A stretch of DNA of 64,000 nucleotides from NCBI RefSeq assembly GCF_022662175.1, contig NZ_JAKMCR010000003.1, positions 248,001-312,000 of the forward strand. The letters are read 5' to 3'. Below, piece after piece: positions 43,804-55,317 of the stretch. The position numbers and the translations under genes are program-made. How positions within the stretch are numbered: the first letter of the stretch is position 1; each line of letters opens with the position of its first letter. The notes beneath the pieces are model-generated. The model ran no database searches. It had not been told where the DNA came from and saw only the letters and a list, made by a program, of their open reading frames with translations. This DNA comes from Aestuariivivens marinum. Lineage in GTDB: Bacteria > Bacteroidota > Bacteroidia > Flavobacteriales > Flavobacteriaceae.

Positions 43804-44895
43804 TTATATGGCGTCTAATTCGGCCAGTAATTTTTCTGAATTTGCCTTAACGTTTGCTGGCGGATTAAGTGCCAAAGCCTTCTTTAAGTTTTTAATAGCA
43901 TTCTTTTTATCACCCATTGTTTTGTAGCACTCTCCTAAACTATCATAAGAATTAGCATCTGTAGGATTGTTGGCGACATTTTGCTTAAAATATTTTAACG
44001 CTCGGTCGTAATCTTTGGCATTTAACATTTGATAACCCAAAGCATTTAACTGATTTTTATTGGCCATTCCCGCAGCTTCATCCATTAATGTCGCATACTG
44101 CTCTGTTTTCCCCATTTTATTTAGAATTTGTCCCTTTATGGAGAGGTTGTTAAATGTTTTCTGACTAAAAAAGTTGCCTGAAATAGCATTATCTATCCAG
44201 CCTAAAGCCTCATTTAAATCACCATTATTATTTAAGGCATAATTAGCCGCACGTTCCCAGTTTTGCCTTTGGAAGCCATCTTGTCCGTTGAACCTGGCTC
44301 GAACATCATCTAAAACTATAGTTGATACATCCACCTCAATTTTAAAAGGAAATGCCTTTTCTTCCCACTTCAAAACAGCTGTTGCCGCATGAGGCTCAAC
44401 GATGTCGAAATTATAGGTTAAAAGTTCAGTATGGGATACAGATTCTGTTTTAATGTCCACACGTAAAGCATCTTCTTTAGGGTTGTAAAAATAACTGCCC
44501 CAAGAGGTATGATTGTTGGAAAAAATAAGCGTGGCCGTATCATCTTGTTTCACTATAATGTGAACTCCGTATTTACCAGCTTTTAAAGCCTGTCCTTCAA
44601 TAGTTACATCATCTGAAAATTTAATAACCGTGTTCTCATCTGCGCCTGCTCTCCATGGCGATTCCTTAGCAGTACCAAACCCAAGGTTGTTCATGCCATA
44701 GGGCACCAATTGCCCCCATATTTGGCGACCTTTTACACTTGGTCTGGAATAAGAAATTGTGACATCGGTAATACCTATGCGTTGTGAAACTTTGGCTTGC
44801 TGACTGCTTCTAGGAAAATTTAATTGAGCAAAAACACTAAAATTTAAAGTAAGCGCTATACATAAAAATAGCTTGGTTAGGTTGTTAGTCTTCAT
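43804..44895 (-). CDS. Secreted DUF2911 protein with TPR domain
   Basis: 363 residues with a signal peptide (ends VFAQ). DUF2911 region: SQRIGITDVTISYSRPSVKGR, VPYGMNNLGFG, WRAGADENTVIKF. A TPR array follows (about 250-355), with DYDRALKYFKQNVANNPTDANSYDSLGE and the consensus-like KKNAIKNLKKALALNP. It probably lies in the periplasm; function unknown. Two dyads precede the start. Confidence 0.9.
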   Translation of the reverse strand: MKTNNLTKLFLCIALTLNFSVFAQLNFPRSSQQAKVSQRIGITDVTISYSRPSVKGRQIWGQLVPYGMNNLGFGTAKESPWRAGADENTVIKFSDDVTIEGQALKAGKYGVHIIVKQDDTATLIFSNNHTSWGSYFYNPKEDALRVDIKTESVSHTELLTYNFDIVEPHAATAVLKWEEKAFPFKIEVDVSTIVLDDVRARFNGQDGFQRQNWERAANYALNNNGDLNEALGWIDNAISGNFFSQKTFNNLSIKGQILNKMGKTEQYATLMDEAAGMANKNQLNALGYQMLNAKDYDRALKYFKQNVANNPTDANSYDSLGECYKTMGDKKNAIKNLKKALALNPPANVKANSEKLLAELDAI

Positions 44896-44914
44896 AATTG
44901 TTTGTTGTTTGATT

Positions 44915-44930
44915 TATCTAAAAGTAGATA
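44915..44930. promoter_or_regulatory. Dyad upstream of the DUF2911 gene (proximal)
   Basis: TATCTA-AAAG-TAGATA, a perfect 6-4-6 palindrome, 20-35 bases upstream of the minus-strand ATG at 44895. Confidence 0.35.
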
Positions 44931-44931
44931 G

Positions 44932-44958
44932 AAATGCTACTGGCAGATGTTAGCATTT
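44932..44958. promoter_or_regulatory. Dyad upstream of the DUF2911 gene (distal)
   Basis: AAATGCTA (44932-44939) and TAGCATTT (44951-44958) are perfect 8-bp arms around 11 bases, next to the proximal dyad. The two may be operator sites or a stem. Confidence 0.35.
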
Positions 44959-45071
44959 TGTTAAAGAAGAAGGAGCTTTTGTTAATTAACTTTCTTTTAA
45001 GAAAAAAGCCGACACCCTATGAAAACCCATAAAATGATGTGAATAGAACAAGAAATGAAGTGAATGAACAT

Positions 45072-45100
45072 AAAAAAAGGCTCAACGTCTTGTTAAGCCT
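45072..45100 (-). terminator. Terminator after the BadF-type kinase
   Basis: On the minus strand AGGCTTAAC pairs with GTTGAGCCT (one mismatch) around AAGAC, followed by a run of seven T. It lies 27 bases beyond the kinase stop. Confidence 0.8.
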
Positions 45101-45126
45101 AATTTGATTATAAAAGAGCAAAGTTC

Positions 45127-45987
45127 TTACATGTCTTTGGTGTGAAAAGGAATTAGACCATCTATTGGCCTTCTCACGAAATTTCCAACCTTAAATCCCA
45201 TTTCTTCAGCAACTTCTTTTATTTCTTTTTGAGCAAAAAAAGCTATTGATCCCGCAAAGTGGACAGGAACGGTTTTTAAATGTTCTTTATACTGAAAAAT
45301 CATATTTTTTGCAAATAGCCTAACCCCTTCTTTTATTAAATTGATGGTGTAGTCTGAATCTTTATGCAAAAACATAAACTCAGCAAAATTAGCCAAATAA
45401 GCATTGGGGTTGGGTTGTTTGTATAAATTGTACTTTATATAATCTGCATCCATATTGTACTTACTTCCAAAGGCTAACTTAACATTTTCAGGCATATTAT
45501 TAAAGTAGTAATCCCTTATTAACTGTTTTCCATAGTAATTTCCAGAAGCATCATCCATAAGAGTATATCCAAGGGACAACACATCTTGATGGAGTTTTTC
45601 TCCGTCATAAAAACTACAATTTGATCCGGTACCCAAAATGCAAACCACAGCTGCTTCGGTTGGGTTATTTATACAGGCATAAACAGCTGCCATGGTGTCT
45701 TCATTTACCTCTACTTGTGCATTTTTAAAGAAGTCCTGTAAAACCTCCTTTAATTGTTGGGTGGGTTTTTCAGTGCCACACCCAGCTCCATAAAAAAACA
45801 CATGGGTGACTTTATCCCGGTTACTCTTTAAATCCTCATTACTTTTAATTATTTTTTTTAGTTTCTTTTCTGGTAAAATAGCAGGATTTAGACCCTTAGT
45901 ACGAATTTTTTCAAGTAATTTGTTACCTTCTCTATCTACTGCAATCCAATCGGACTTAGTAGAACCACTGTCGACAATTAAAATCAT
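45127..45987 (-). CDS. BadF/BadG-type N-acetylglucosamine kinase-like ATPase
   Basis: 286 residues. ASKHA fold: DSGSTKSDWIAVD (phosphate 1), GAGCGTE, GTGSNCSFYDG (phosphate 2) and LMDDASGNYYGKQLI. Closest in pattern to eukaryote-like N-acetylglucosamine kinases, so a cell-wall sugar recycling role is likely, though benzoyl-CoA reductase activators share the fold. It follows gapA, but a strong hairpin separates them, so it may be expressed by readthrough or separately. Confidence 0.88.
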   Translation of the reverse strand: MILIVDSGSTKSDWIAVDREGNKLLEKIRTKGLNPAILPEKKLKKIIKSNEDLKSNRDKVTHVFFYGAGCGTEKPTQQLKEVLQDFFKNAQVEVNEDTMAAVYACINNPTEAAVVCILGTGSNCSFYDGEKLHQDVLSLGYTLMDDASGNYYGKQLIRDYYFNNMPENVKLAFGSKYNMDADYIKYNLYKQPNPNAYLANFAEFMFLHKDSDYTINLIKEGVRLFAKNMIFQYKEHLKTVPVHFAGSIAFFAQKEIKEVAEEMGFKVGNFVRRPIDGLIPFHTKDM

Positions 45988-46000
45988 AAGTTTAGAGTTA

Positions 46001-46051
46001 AAAAAAACTCCACAGAATACTGTGTACTATACACAATAACTCTGTGGAGTT
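46001..46051 (-). terminator. Nested-hairpin terminator after gapA
   Basis: Outer arms AACTCCACAGA (46006-46016) and TCTGTGGAGTT (46041-46051) are perfect, and TGTGTA/TACACA form a second stem inside the loop. On the minus strand a T-run of seven follows, so it ends the pfkA-gapA transcript 14 bases before the kinase start. Confidence 0.85.
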
Positions 46052-46072
46052 ATCATTATATTATTTTACAAA

Positions 46073-48078
<2,006 letters not shown>

Positions 48079-48225
48079 TAAACCTAATCTTAAATTTTGG
48101 AACGTAAAATTAATAAACAAATATTACATTTATATAGCATTTATAGTATTTTAATGCTAATTAGAACTATAACGTTTTAGTTAAATATCTACAAATGACA
48201 TAGCTAACTAAAGGGAGCAGCCAAA

Positions 48226-51200
48226 TTATTTTTCTGCTTTTTCAGAAGATTTTACCTTTACAAATCCAGGAAGTTGGGAATTATATTGAGTAGCAGACGT
48301 TTTGTCAGAAACCTCAATTTCTTCATCCTTCACTTTCGTTTTAAAAAGGTTTTGAAGCAACTCTTTAAAGGTGTTAAAATCTACATTATATGAAATACCT
48401 AAACCTTGTGTATATCCAATGGCTTCTCCAAAATTTTGAATACTATTCTCCCTATTAAAAACTTTTGCTGTAAGTGTTCCTTCTTCATTAAGTAAAAAAT
48501 CTATTTCCACATCTCCAGCAACAACAGTTTCTGTAGCACTTGCGCCACCTATGGGAACCCCTACTTTTCCATTTATTAAAACACGATCGCTTATTTGTGT
48601 TTGCAAAGTAACACCAACCCTATCATTAGTTTGGTAGTCTGGTCTATTTTGCCCTGCTTCGTAATTTATGCCAAGATTAAATTTACCATCACCACTAGAA
48701 AAAATACCATTTATTATACCATTAAGTCGTTCTGCGATGGTCCCTGAGAAGTCAAGTTCATTTAACCCTCTTGAAAATGAACCAGTAGACAGTAAATATA
48801 GCGCTTGGTTTTGTCTGTCATCTTTAGATTCTAATCGGTACTGCAATTCCGATTTTACTGTAGAATTAACATTAGGGAAATTAAAGGTAAAATCCGGGTT
48901 AGGCTGCATCAAATTGTCCTGTAAATGAATTTTTAATTCAACAGGAATGCTTCTATTTATAGGATTGTCTAATAAAGGTGATGGGTTGGCTTGAGTTCTG
49001 TATATGGCTTCAATATTAATATCGGCTTCGAGAGGCTCTCCCTCCCAAGCAATTGTTCCACCTGGTTGTACAATGAATTGTTTTTGTACCAATCCACCAT
49101 ACGCAAAATTATAAACTCCTTTAAACACGGATATATCTCCCCACATCTTAAATTTTCCATTGGTATTAATTTCTACTAATAAAGCACCTGCCCCACTTCC
49201 TTTTAGGGAATGCCCTGTATTTTTATCTATAATGATTTCAACCTCTGCATCTTCGGTGATATCCAGATCAAAATCAAGTTCCAACCCCTTAATATCGTTA
49301 AAAACTATTTCTCTCCCATTTTTTCTAGCTTCCTTTTCTTCCTTGGTAACAAATCTTATATAAGTGTTATCACCAAAAGATTCGGTGTCACGAATAGGGA
49401 TTTTAAAAACGGTACCTGCTTTAGTTTCCCCAACAACGTTTATGTTTAATTGATTGGCTGGGCCATAAATGTTTGCAGAACCACCAATAAATCCAGTACC
49501 ATAATATAAGGCATCTTCTGATTCTTTAGTATCAAGAACCAACAATCGTGGTGTTAAAATTTGTAAATTCAAGCGCCAATTGGAAAGATTTTCATGACTC
49601 ATTGAACCATTTAACTCGCCTTTCGAATTATATTTGGTATCGGTAAGTTTTAAGTCTTTGAAGGTAAAGCTTTGATCCTTAAGTCCAACTTTCGTGTTAT
49701 CATTAAAATCGTAATCTACATTAAGGTAAGGAATACCCAAGCCGCCATCATCAAGTGTTAATGCTCCGTTTATATCTGGCTTTTTTAAGTCTCCCTTTAT
49801 ATTTGCAGTTCCAGATACAAGCCCTCTAATATTGGACAAAACATCTTGCAACAATGGGTTTAGTGGTATTAAATTAAATTTATTAAAGTCAAGCTTTAGA
49901 TCAATATTTGACCGTTTACCAATGACGTTAATATCACCTTTAGCGCTAAAAGATTTTGTTTTATCATCTTTAATTGAAATATCCACATTGTAGTTAGTCA
50001 ACGATTCCTTTCCGTCAATATTGGCCTCGAAAGAACCCAACAAAAAATCGTTGACTTTTAAATTGTCTATTATTATTTTTGATTCTGGTAAATAGCTATT
50101 GTTCTTAGAAATGATATTCAACTTTCCATTAACATTACCTGCTAAGGACAAACTATCTATATCTGGTGTTATTTTAGCTAAGTCAACATTTTTAAAATTG
50201 AGTCTTAAAGAATCATTTAATGAACCTGACAATTTAATTTCTTCATTTATATGATTTATTTTTAATCTATCTATATTAAACTTTGTCAGCTTTTTGTCAA
50301 AAGCAACTGTATTAAACCTGTCTTTATCCTCATTTATAAACCATTTGTTATTTTTAATAGTCACATCCGATTTTTTAAACCCGATAACCGATTCGTTTTT
50401 TTCATTTATGGTATGGTAAAAACTTAAGTTGTAAACATCATTGTTTTGCTTACCTCCTTTAAACTCAGATCGCATAAAAAGAGTATCGTTAACCGTTGCA
50501 TTAATCAAACTAAAACCTGATACACTATAATATTTTGTACTTAAACTATCTAATTCAATATAGGTATTGAACAAAGGATTTTCATTATCTACTTGAAGCT
50601 CAATATTGCGCACCAAGTTTTCTGCCAATTTAATTTCAGGCGATTTAAACAATAACTTAAACTCCTTTGCGTCACTCTCCACTGTTCCTTTAATAAAAGT
50701 GTTTTTGCCTACTTGAATATCTGGTAAGAAAACCTCAAGAATTTTGTTATATATGGTGAAGTTAAAATCGATGTGTTGATTACCTGCAACATTATTGGGA
50801 ATATAATTTGTATATATATTCCCCAAAGAATTTTCGAAGAGTTTTTTTAAGTCATTAAACTTAAACTTACCAACCATACCTCCACTAATAATATCGGGTG
50901 AATTAATACTTATATACCTTACCTCATCCACAAACCTTGAATTAGTTTCAAACCGATTAAAGTAATAGGTGTTGTGTTCGTTTTTATATGTAGTATTATT
51001 AAATACTATATTGCCGTAAGCGTCGTCAAAACTACTTCCGTTTACATTCATTTTAACTGAACTTTCAAATAATGAAATACTATCATTTTTAACAAAGTTT
51101 AATGCCCGTAAATTGGCATAGTCTACTTTGGCTTGAAAATCATATTTGCGAACATCTTGTGAAAAGTCCACTATTCCATTAAAATTGAAAATTAAGTTCC

Positions 51201-52623
51201 TGTCATTTGTAACAAGATTACCATCAAAAATTTTATTTCTAATAGTACCGGCTACTTTGGTGTTCGAATAATTATAATCATTATAGACTGCACTAATAAT
51301 ATCCCCTTTCACTTCAGTATTAAGCGTCTCTGTTAAAAAACCCTTTCCGTTTACATCAAAATTAAGCGATACTAAACCTATTTTTGAAGCCTCTACAAAT
51401 GTACCTGCATCAAATTCTTCTAAAATGAATTTCCCTTTATACGATGCATTGTCAATACTATTAATTTTAGAGATATCCAGGTTTGTTTTAATAAGGCCTA
51501 AATCTGTTTCTATCTTAATATCGGCCTTAACATTTGAAGCTGTAACTTCTGAAGTTCCAACAATAGTAAAATATCCCAATCGATCAAACGAGGACGGTAT
51601 AGAGGCCCCCAACACATTGGGCAACATGCTCTTTAATTCATCATAGGTTGATGATAAATTACTGAAATGTCCACCCATATAGAAATTGTTAGGGGTTTTA
51701 TTAAACAAATTTTTAAAGTTGATATCCCCATATACTCTTGTAAGTCTATTGGAGTTTAGTCTCAAGTTTTTTGCATATAAATTATTTAGAGTCCCAGAGA
51801 GGTCAACATCAAATCTGGTACGTTGATTTGAACCAAATTCATTATAAAAGGTATTGAGTTCATCTAATAGTACATTAGAATTCCTAAACGACGCATATAT
51901 TGTAACCTTTTCCGTAAAGAATTGTAGATCTTCACGATTATATATAAACTTTAAATCTCCTTTTAAAATCGAGTTTTCTGTTTTTATTTCCAGACCATCA
52001 AAGGTCATATCGGTAAGGGTATATTTAAAATTAGTCATCATGTTTTTTACAGTAACACCCCTACTATCCCTAAGTGCCAATGTATTTATTCTCGCACTAA
52101 CATCACTTCCACTTATTAAAAAATTTGTAGCATTAATATTTAGATGACTAAAATCCAATGTTTTTTCATTGACTTTATTTTCATCTGATAATTTAAAAAT
52201 ACCATCATAAATTGAAACATCACTGGAAGACAACAAAAAATTCCCCTTTTTCTTTCGAGGATTATCACTTTCTAATTTTTTAACAAAAACATCTAGATTG
52301 GTATCTTGTGCGTTCTTGTACTTTTTGATGTTAAATATTAGTCCTTCAATATCAATGTCTCCAAAAATCAAATTACCTTTATATAGATTGGACAAACTTA
52401 AAATAGAGGTATTCAATTCTGTGATGCTAATTAAAGTATCTTGTTTGTAGTCTTCAATGTAAATATCCTTTAACTCTATATCTCCATTAAATTGTAAGCT
52501 TACACGTTCAACATTAATATTAGTTTTGAATTCCTTATTCAATTTTTTGGTAACATAATTACCAAGATCTGTTTGAACAGAAGGGATAGATAAAACCAAC
52601 ACCAAAATGATGAAGAACAGCAA
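48226..52623 (-). CDS. tamB: TamB-like translocation/assembly protein (DUF490 domain)
   Basis: 1465 residues from the TTG at 52623. N-terminal membrane anchor (LFFIILVLVLSIPSVQT), then a long beta-rich AsmA/TamB-like tunnel, then the DUF490 C-terminal region (KMWGDISVFKGVYNFAYGGLVQKQFIVQPGG, and NPDFTFNFPNVNSTVKSELQYRLE). It spans the periplasm and is thought to help move phospholipid and outer-membrane proteins. The frame stays open 15 codons further to an ATT at 52666-52668; that would add a positively charged start (KKVLKIASK) before the anchor, as such anchors usually have. I have no way to prove which start is used. Divergent from tsaD. Confidence 0.92.
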   Translation of the reverse strand: MLFFIILVLVLSIPSVQTDLGNYVTKKLNKEFKTNINVERVSLQFNGDIELKDIYIEDYKQDTLISITELNTSILSLSNLYKGNLIFGDIDIEGLIFNIKKYKNAQDTNLDVFVKKLESDNPRKKKGNFLLSSSDVSIYDGIFKLSDENKVNEKTLDFSHLNINATNFLISGSDVSARINTLALRDSRGVTVKNMMTNFKYTLTDMTFDGLEIKTENSILKGDLKFIYNREDLQFFTEKVTIYASFRNSNVLLDELNTFYNEFGSNQRTRFDVDLSGTLNNLYAKNLRLNSNRLTRVYGDINFKNLFNKTPNNFYMGGHFSNLSSTYDELKSMLPNVLGASIPSSFDRLGYFTIVGTSEVTASNVKADIKIETDLGLIKTNLDISKINSIDNASYKGKFILEEFDAGTFVEASKIGLVSLNFDVNGKGFLTETLNTEVKGDIISAVYNDYNYSNTKVAGTIRNKIFDGNLVTNDRNLIFNFNGIVDFSQDVRKYDFQAKVDYANLRALNFVKNDSISLFESSVKMNVNGSSFDDAYGNIVFNNTTYKNEHNTYYFNRFETNSRFVDEVRYISINSPDIISGGMVGKFKFNDLKKLFENSLGNIYTNYIPNNVAGNQHIDFNFTIYNKILEVFLPDIQVGKNTFIKGTVESDAKEFKLLFKSPEIKLAENLVRNIELQVDNENPLFNTYIELDSLSTKYYSVSGFSLINATVNDTLFMRSEFKGGKQNNDVYNLSFYHTINEKNESVIGFKKSDVTIKNNKWFINEDKDRFNTVAFDKKLTKFNIDRLKINHINEEIKLSGSLNDSLRLNFKNVDLAKITPDIDSLSLAGNVNGKLNIISKNNSYLPESKIIIDNLKVNDFLLGSFEANIDGKESLTNYNVDISIKDDKTKSFSAKGDINVIGKRSNIDLKLDFNKFNLIPLNPLLQDVLSNIRGLVSGTANIKGDLKKPDINGALTLDDGGLGIPYLNVDYDFNDNTKVGLKDQSFTFKDLKLTDTKYNSKGELNGSMSHENLSNWRLNLQILTPRLLVLDTKESEDALYYGTGFIGGSANIYGPANQLNINVVGETKAGTVFKIPIRDTESFGDNTYIRFVTKEEKEARKNGREIVFNDIKGLELDFDLDITEDAEVEIIIDKNTGHSLKGSGAGALLVEINTNGKFKMWGDISVFKGVYNFAYGGLVQKQFIVQPGGTIAWEGEPLEADINIEAIYRTQANPSPLLDNPINRSIPVELKIHLQDNLMQPNPDFTFNFPNVNSTVKSELQYRLESKDDRQNQALYLLSTGSFSRGLNELDFSGTIAERLNGIINGIFSSGDGKFNLGINYEAGQNRPDYQTNDRVGVTLQTQISDRVLINGKVGVPIGGASATETVVAGDVEIDFLLNEEGTLTAKVFNRENSIQNFGEAIGYTQGLGISYNVDFNTFKELLQNLFKTKVKDEEIEVSDKTSATQYNSQLPGFVKVKSSEKAEK

Positions 52624-52721
52624 TATAACTATCGCTATTTTTGATGCTATTTTGAGTACTTTCTTAATATTCTATAAAGATAAAAGATTAGTTATTAAAA
52701 CAGGGACACCAATAAAACATA

Positions 52722-52751
52722 AGGATATGAAGTGCTACTTCTATATATCCT
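52722..52751. promoter_or_regulatory. Hairpin in the tamB-tsaD divergent region
   Basis: AGGATAT-GAAGT (52722-52733) pairs with ACTTC and ATATCCT (52737-52751) with a three-base bulge and a GCT loop. It lies in the 240-base gap between tamB and tsaD, which otherwise shows no gene. An operator or leader structure is possible. Confidence 0.35.
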
Positions 52752-52863
52752 CGCTAAATCTATCTATTAAAAAAATAAAAAGACTAGTTTTGTGTTGGTT
52801 TAAAATAATGTACTTGCTTTATTTGTTTTCAAAATTAACAATTATTGTGCCTAAAATTTAGTA

Positions 52864-53886
52864 ATGGCTGAACAAAATATTTATATTCTCGGAATTGAGT
52901 CATCTTGCGACGACACAGCTGCTTCCGTTATTCATAACGGAAAAATTTTAAGTAATGTTATTGCAAATCAAAAAATACATGAAGCCTATGGTGGTGTTGT
53001 TCCTGAATTGGCCTCTAGAGCACATCAGCAAAACATAGTTCCAGTTGTAGATCAGGCCTTAAAACAAGCCAATGTTTCTAAAAAACAACTTAATGCCATA
53101 GCTTTTACTCGTGGGCCTGGCCTAATGGGATCGTTATTGGTAGGTACCTCTTTTGCTAAATCTTTGGCTTTTGGTTTAAATGTGCCGCTAATAGATGTTA
53201 ACCACATGCAGGCTCATATTTTGGCGCATTATATAGATGAAGAAGGTTACAATAAACCTCCATTTCCCTTTTTGGCTATGACGATCTCAGGGGGTCATAC
53301 GCAAATTGTTCGCGTTGATAATCACTTTAATATGACCGTTATTGGTGAAACCATCGATGATGCCGTAGGTGAAGCGTTTGACAAGAGCGGAAAGATTCTT
53401 GGCCTAGGCTATCCTGCAGGCCCCGAAATTGACAAACGAGCGAAGCTAGGTAACACAAAAGCTTTTAAATTCACCAAACCCAAAGTAGAGGGGTTGAATT
53501 TTAGCTTTTCAGGATTAAAGACCGCCATTCTATATTTCATTCAAAAAGAAACCAAGAACAATCCCAATTTTATTGAAGAAAACCTTAATGACATTTGTGC
53601 TTCGATTCAATATACCATTATTGGTATTTTAATTGACAAATTAAAAATAGCAGTAAAACAAACCGGTATTAAACACATTGCCATTGGTGGTGGTGTATCA
53701 GCCAACTCTGGTATAAGACAGGCTTTAAAGGATGGCGAACAAAAGTTTGAATGGACCACCTATATTCCCAAATTTGAATTCACCACAGACAACGCCGCGA
53801 TGATAGCCATTGTAGGCTATCTGAAATATTTAGAAGGGCATTTTACAAAACAAAATGTAACGGCATCGGCTAGATTGAAGATTTAA
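52864..53886 (+). CDS. tsaD: tRNA N6-threonylcarbamoyladenosine transferase
   Basis: 340 residues. GIESSCDDTAASV at the start, the metal-binding NHMQAHILAHY, SGGHTQI, and the late NAAMIAIVGYLKY. It transfers the threonylcarbamoyl group to A37 of ANN-reading tRNAs. Length and motifs are standard. It is first in a same-strand series with rsmE, DUF4159 and a TrmH-like gene. Confidence 0.97.
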   Translation: MAEQNIYILGIESSCDDTAASVIHNGKILSNVIANQKIHEAYGGVVPELASRAHQQNIVPVVDQALKQANVSKKQLNAIAFTRGPGLMGSLLVGTSFAKSLAFGLNVPLIDVNHMQAHILAHYIDEEGYNKPPFPFLAMTISGGHTQIVRVDNHFNMTVIGETIDDAVGEAFDKSGKILGLGYPAGPEIDKRAKLGNTKAFKFTKPKVEGLNFSFSGLKTAILYFIQKETKNNPNFIEENLNDICASIQYTIIGILIDKLKIAVKQTGIKHIAIGGGVSANSGIRQALKDGEQKFEWTTYIPKFEFTTDNAAMIAIVGYLKYLEGHFTKQNVTASARLKI

Positions 53887-53953
53887 TTGCTAAACCTGCT
53901 CGCTAATAAATTAGATTAAAGAATGATTTTTAAATGATAAAAGTAATACCGTT

Positions 53954-54658
53954 ATGCAATTATTCTATAATCCAAACATAAATGAGCAAACTATTGAGTT
54001 TGCTTTTAACAAGGAAGAAAGTCGGCATATTTCGAAGGTCTTACGAAAACCCGTTGGTGACACCTTGTACATTACCAATGGCTGTGGATGGTTGTTTACT
54101 GCAGAAATTTTGATTGCCGACAGCAAGAAATGTGTCGCTAAAATTATCAATAAAGCATTACAAGTACAGCGGCCATACACGTTACATCTAGCCGTAGCAC
54201 CTACAAAAATGAATGATCGCTATGAATGGTTTCTAGAAAAGGTTACTGAAATTGGCATCGATACTATAACCCCTATAATTTGTGACCGCAGCGAGCGTAA
54301 AATGGTTAAAAAAGAACGTTTTGAAAAGATACTGCAATCAGGGATGAAACAATCGTTAAACTGTTATCTGCCTAAACTTAATGAGGTCATTACATTTAAG
54401 GATTTCATAGCACAAAATTTTGAAGGTGATTTATTTATAGCCCATTGTGTGGAAACCGAACGCAAAAACCTAAAACAAGTGTTAAGTCCCAACACTCATA
54501 CCACCATTTTAATTGGACCAGAAGGAGATTTTAGTTTTAAAGAAATTGAAATGGCTCTAAAAAATGATTTTATTCCTGTAACTTTGGGTACAACTAGATT
54601 ACGAACTGAAACAGCTGCAATAGTTGCTTGTCATTCGGCTGCTTTTATTAATCAATAA
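53954..54658 (+). CDS. rsmE: 16S rRNA m3U1498 methyltransferase
   Basis: 234 residues. N-terminal PUA-like domain, and the SPOUT knot motifs: KVTEIGIDTITPI, IGPEGDFS and LGTTRLRTETAAI. It methylates U1498 in the ribosome small subunit. The stop TAA is followed immediately by the ATG of the DUF4159 gene, so the two are coupled. Confidence 0.95.
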   Translation: MQLFYNPNINEQTIEFAFNKEESRHISKVLRKPVGDTLYITNGCGWLFTAEILIADSKKCVAKIINKALQVQRPYTLHLAVAPTKMNDRYEWFLEKVTEIGIDTITPIICDRSERKMVKKERFEKILQSGMKQSLNCYLPKLNEVITFKDFIAQNFEGDLFIAHCVETERKNLKQVLSPNTHTTILIGPEGDFSFKEIEMALKNDFIPVTLGTTRLRTETAAIVACHSAAFINQ

Positions 54659-55303
54659 ATGAAGAAAACACTTTTATTTCTACTATTTAACGTTGTAATT
54701 CTAACTTTAGGGGCTCAAGAAATTGCAGTTTTAAAATACAAAGGTGGTGGTGATTGGTACAGTAACCCAACAGCATTACCCAATTTAATCAAGTTTTGTA
54801 ATAAGCATATCAATACCAAAATAGACGAAAAGCCTCGAACAGTTGAAGTTGGTAATAGCGATATTTTTCAATATCCCTTAGTATATATGACAGGACATGG
54901 CAATGTATTTTTTAGTGATGACGATGCCGAAAACTTGTACAATTATTTAGTTTCTGGTGGTTTTTTACATATTGACGACAATTATGGCATGGAACCATTT
55001 ATAACAAAGGAACTTAAAAAAGTATTTCCAAATGCAACGCTGGTAGAGCTTCCTGCTAACCATCCTATTTTTAGTAATGCTTTTGAGTTTAAAAATGGAT
55101 TGCCCAAAATCCATGAGCATGATGGTAAACGCCCGCAAGCTTTTGGTATTTTTTATGAAGGCAGATTGATATTATTGTTTACCTACGAAAGTGATTTAGG
55201 TGATGGATGGGAGGACCCCGAAGTACATAACGACCCAGAACATGTACGACAAAAAGCCCTTAAAATGGGAGCCAACATTGTGAAATATGCCTTTGAAAAT
55301 TAG
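54659..55303 (+). CDS. DUF4159 protein, exported
   Basis: 214 residues with a signal peptide (ends LGAQ). DUF4159 motifs: LKYKGGGDWYSNPTALPNL, the YMTGHGNVFFSDDDAENL segment, GGFLHIDDNYGMEPF and then ELPANHPIF. The fold looks like a glutamine-amidotransferase or sulfatase-like alpha/beta protein; function unknown. It starts at the base after the rsmE stop. Confidence 0.88.
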   Translation: MKKTLLFLLFNVVILTLGAQEIAVLKYKGGGDWYSNPTALPNLIKFCNKHINTKIDEKPRTVEVGNSDIFQYPLVYMTGHGNVFFSDDDAENLYNYLVSGGFLHIDDNYGMEPFITKELKKVFPNATLVELPANHPIFSNAFEFKNGLPKIHEHDGKRPQAFGIFYEGRLILLFTYESDLGDGWEDPEVHNDPEHVRQKALKMGANIVKYAFEN

Positions 55304-55317
55304 CTAATTGCAAATTT

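Noticed and set aside
52607-52861. Plus-strand open frame between tamB and tsaD (84 codons)
   Set aside because: Lies opposite the tamB start and in the promoter gap; rich in Ile/Lys/Phe from AT-rich DNA, with no domain. More likely non-coding.
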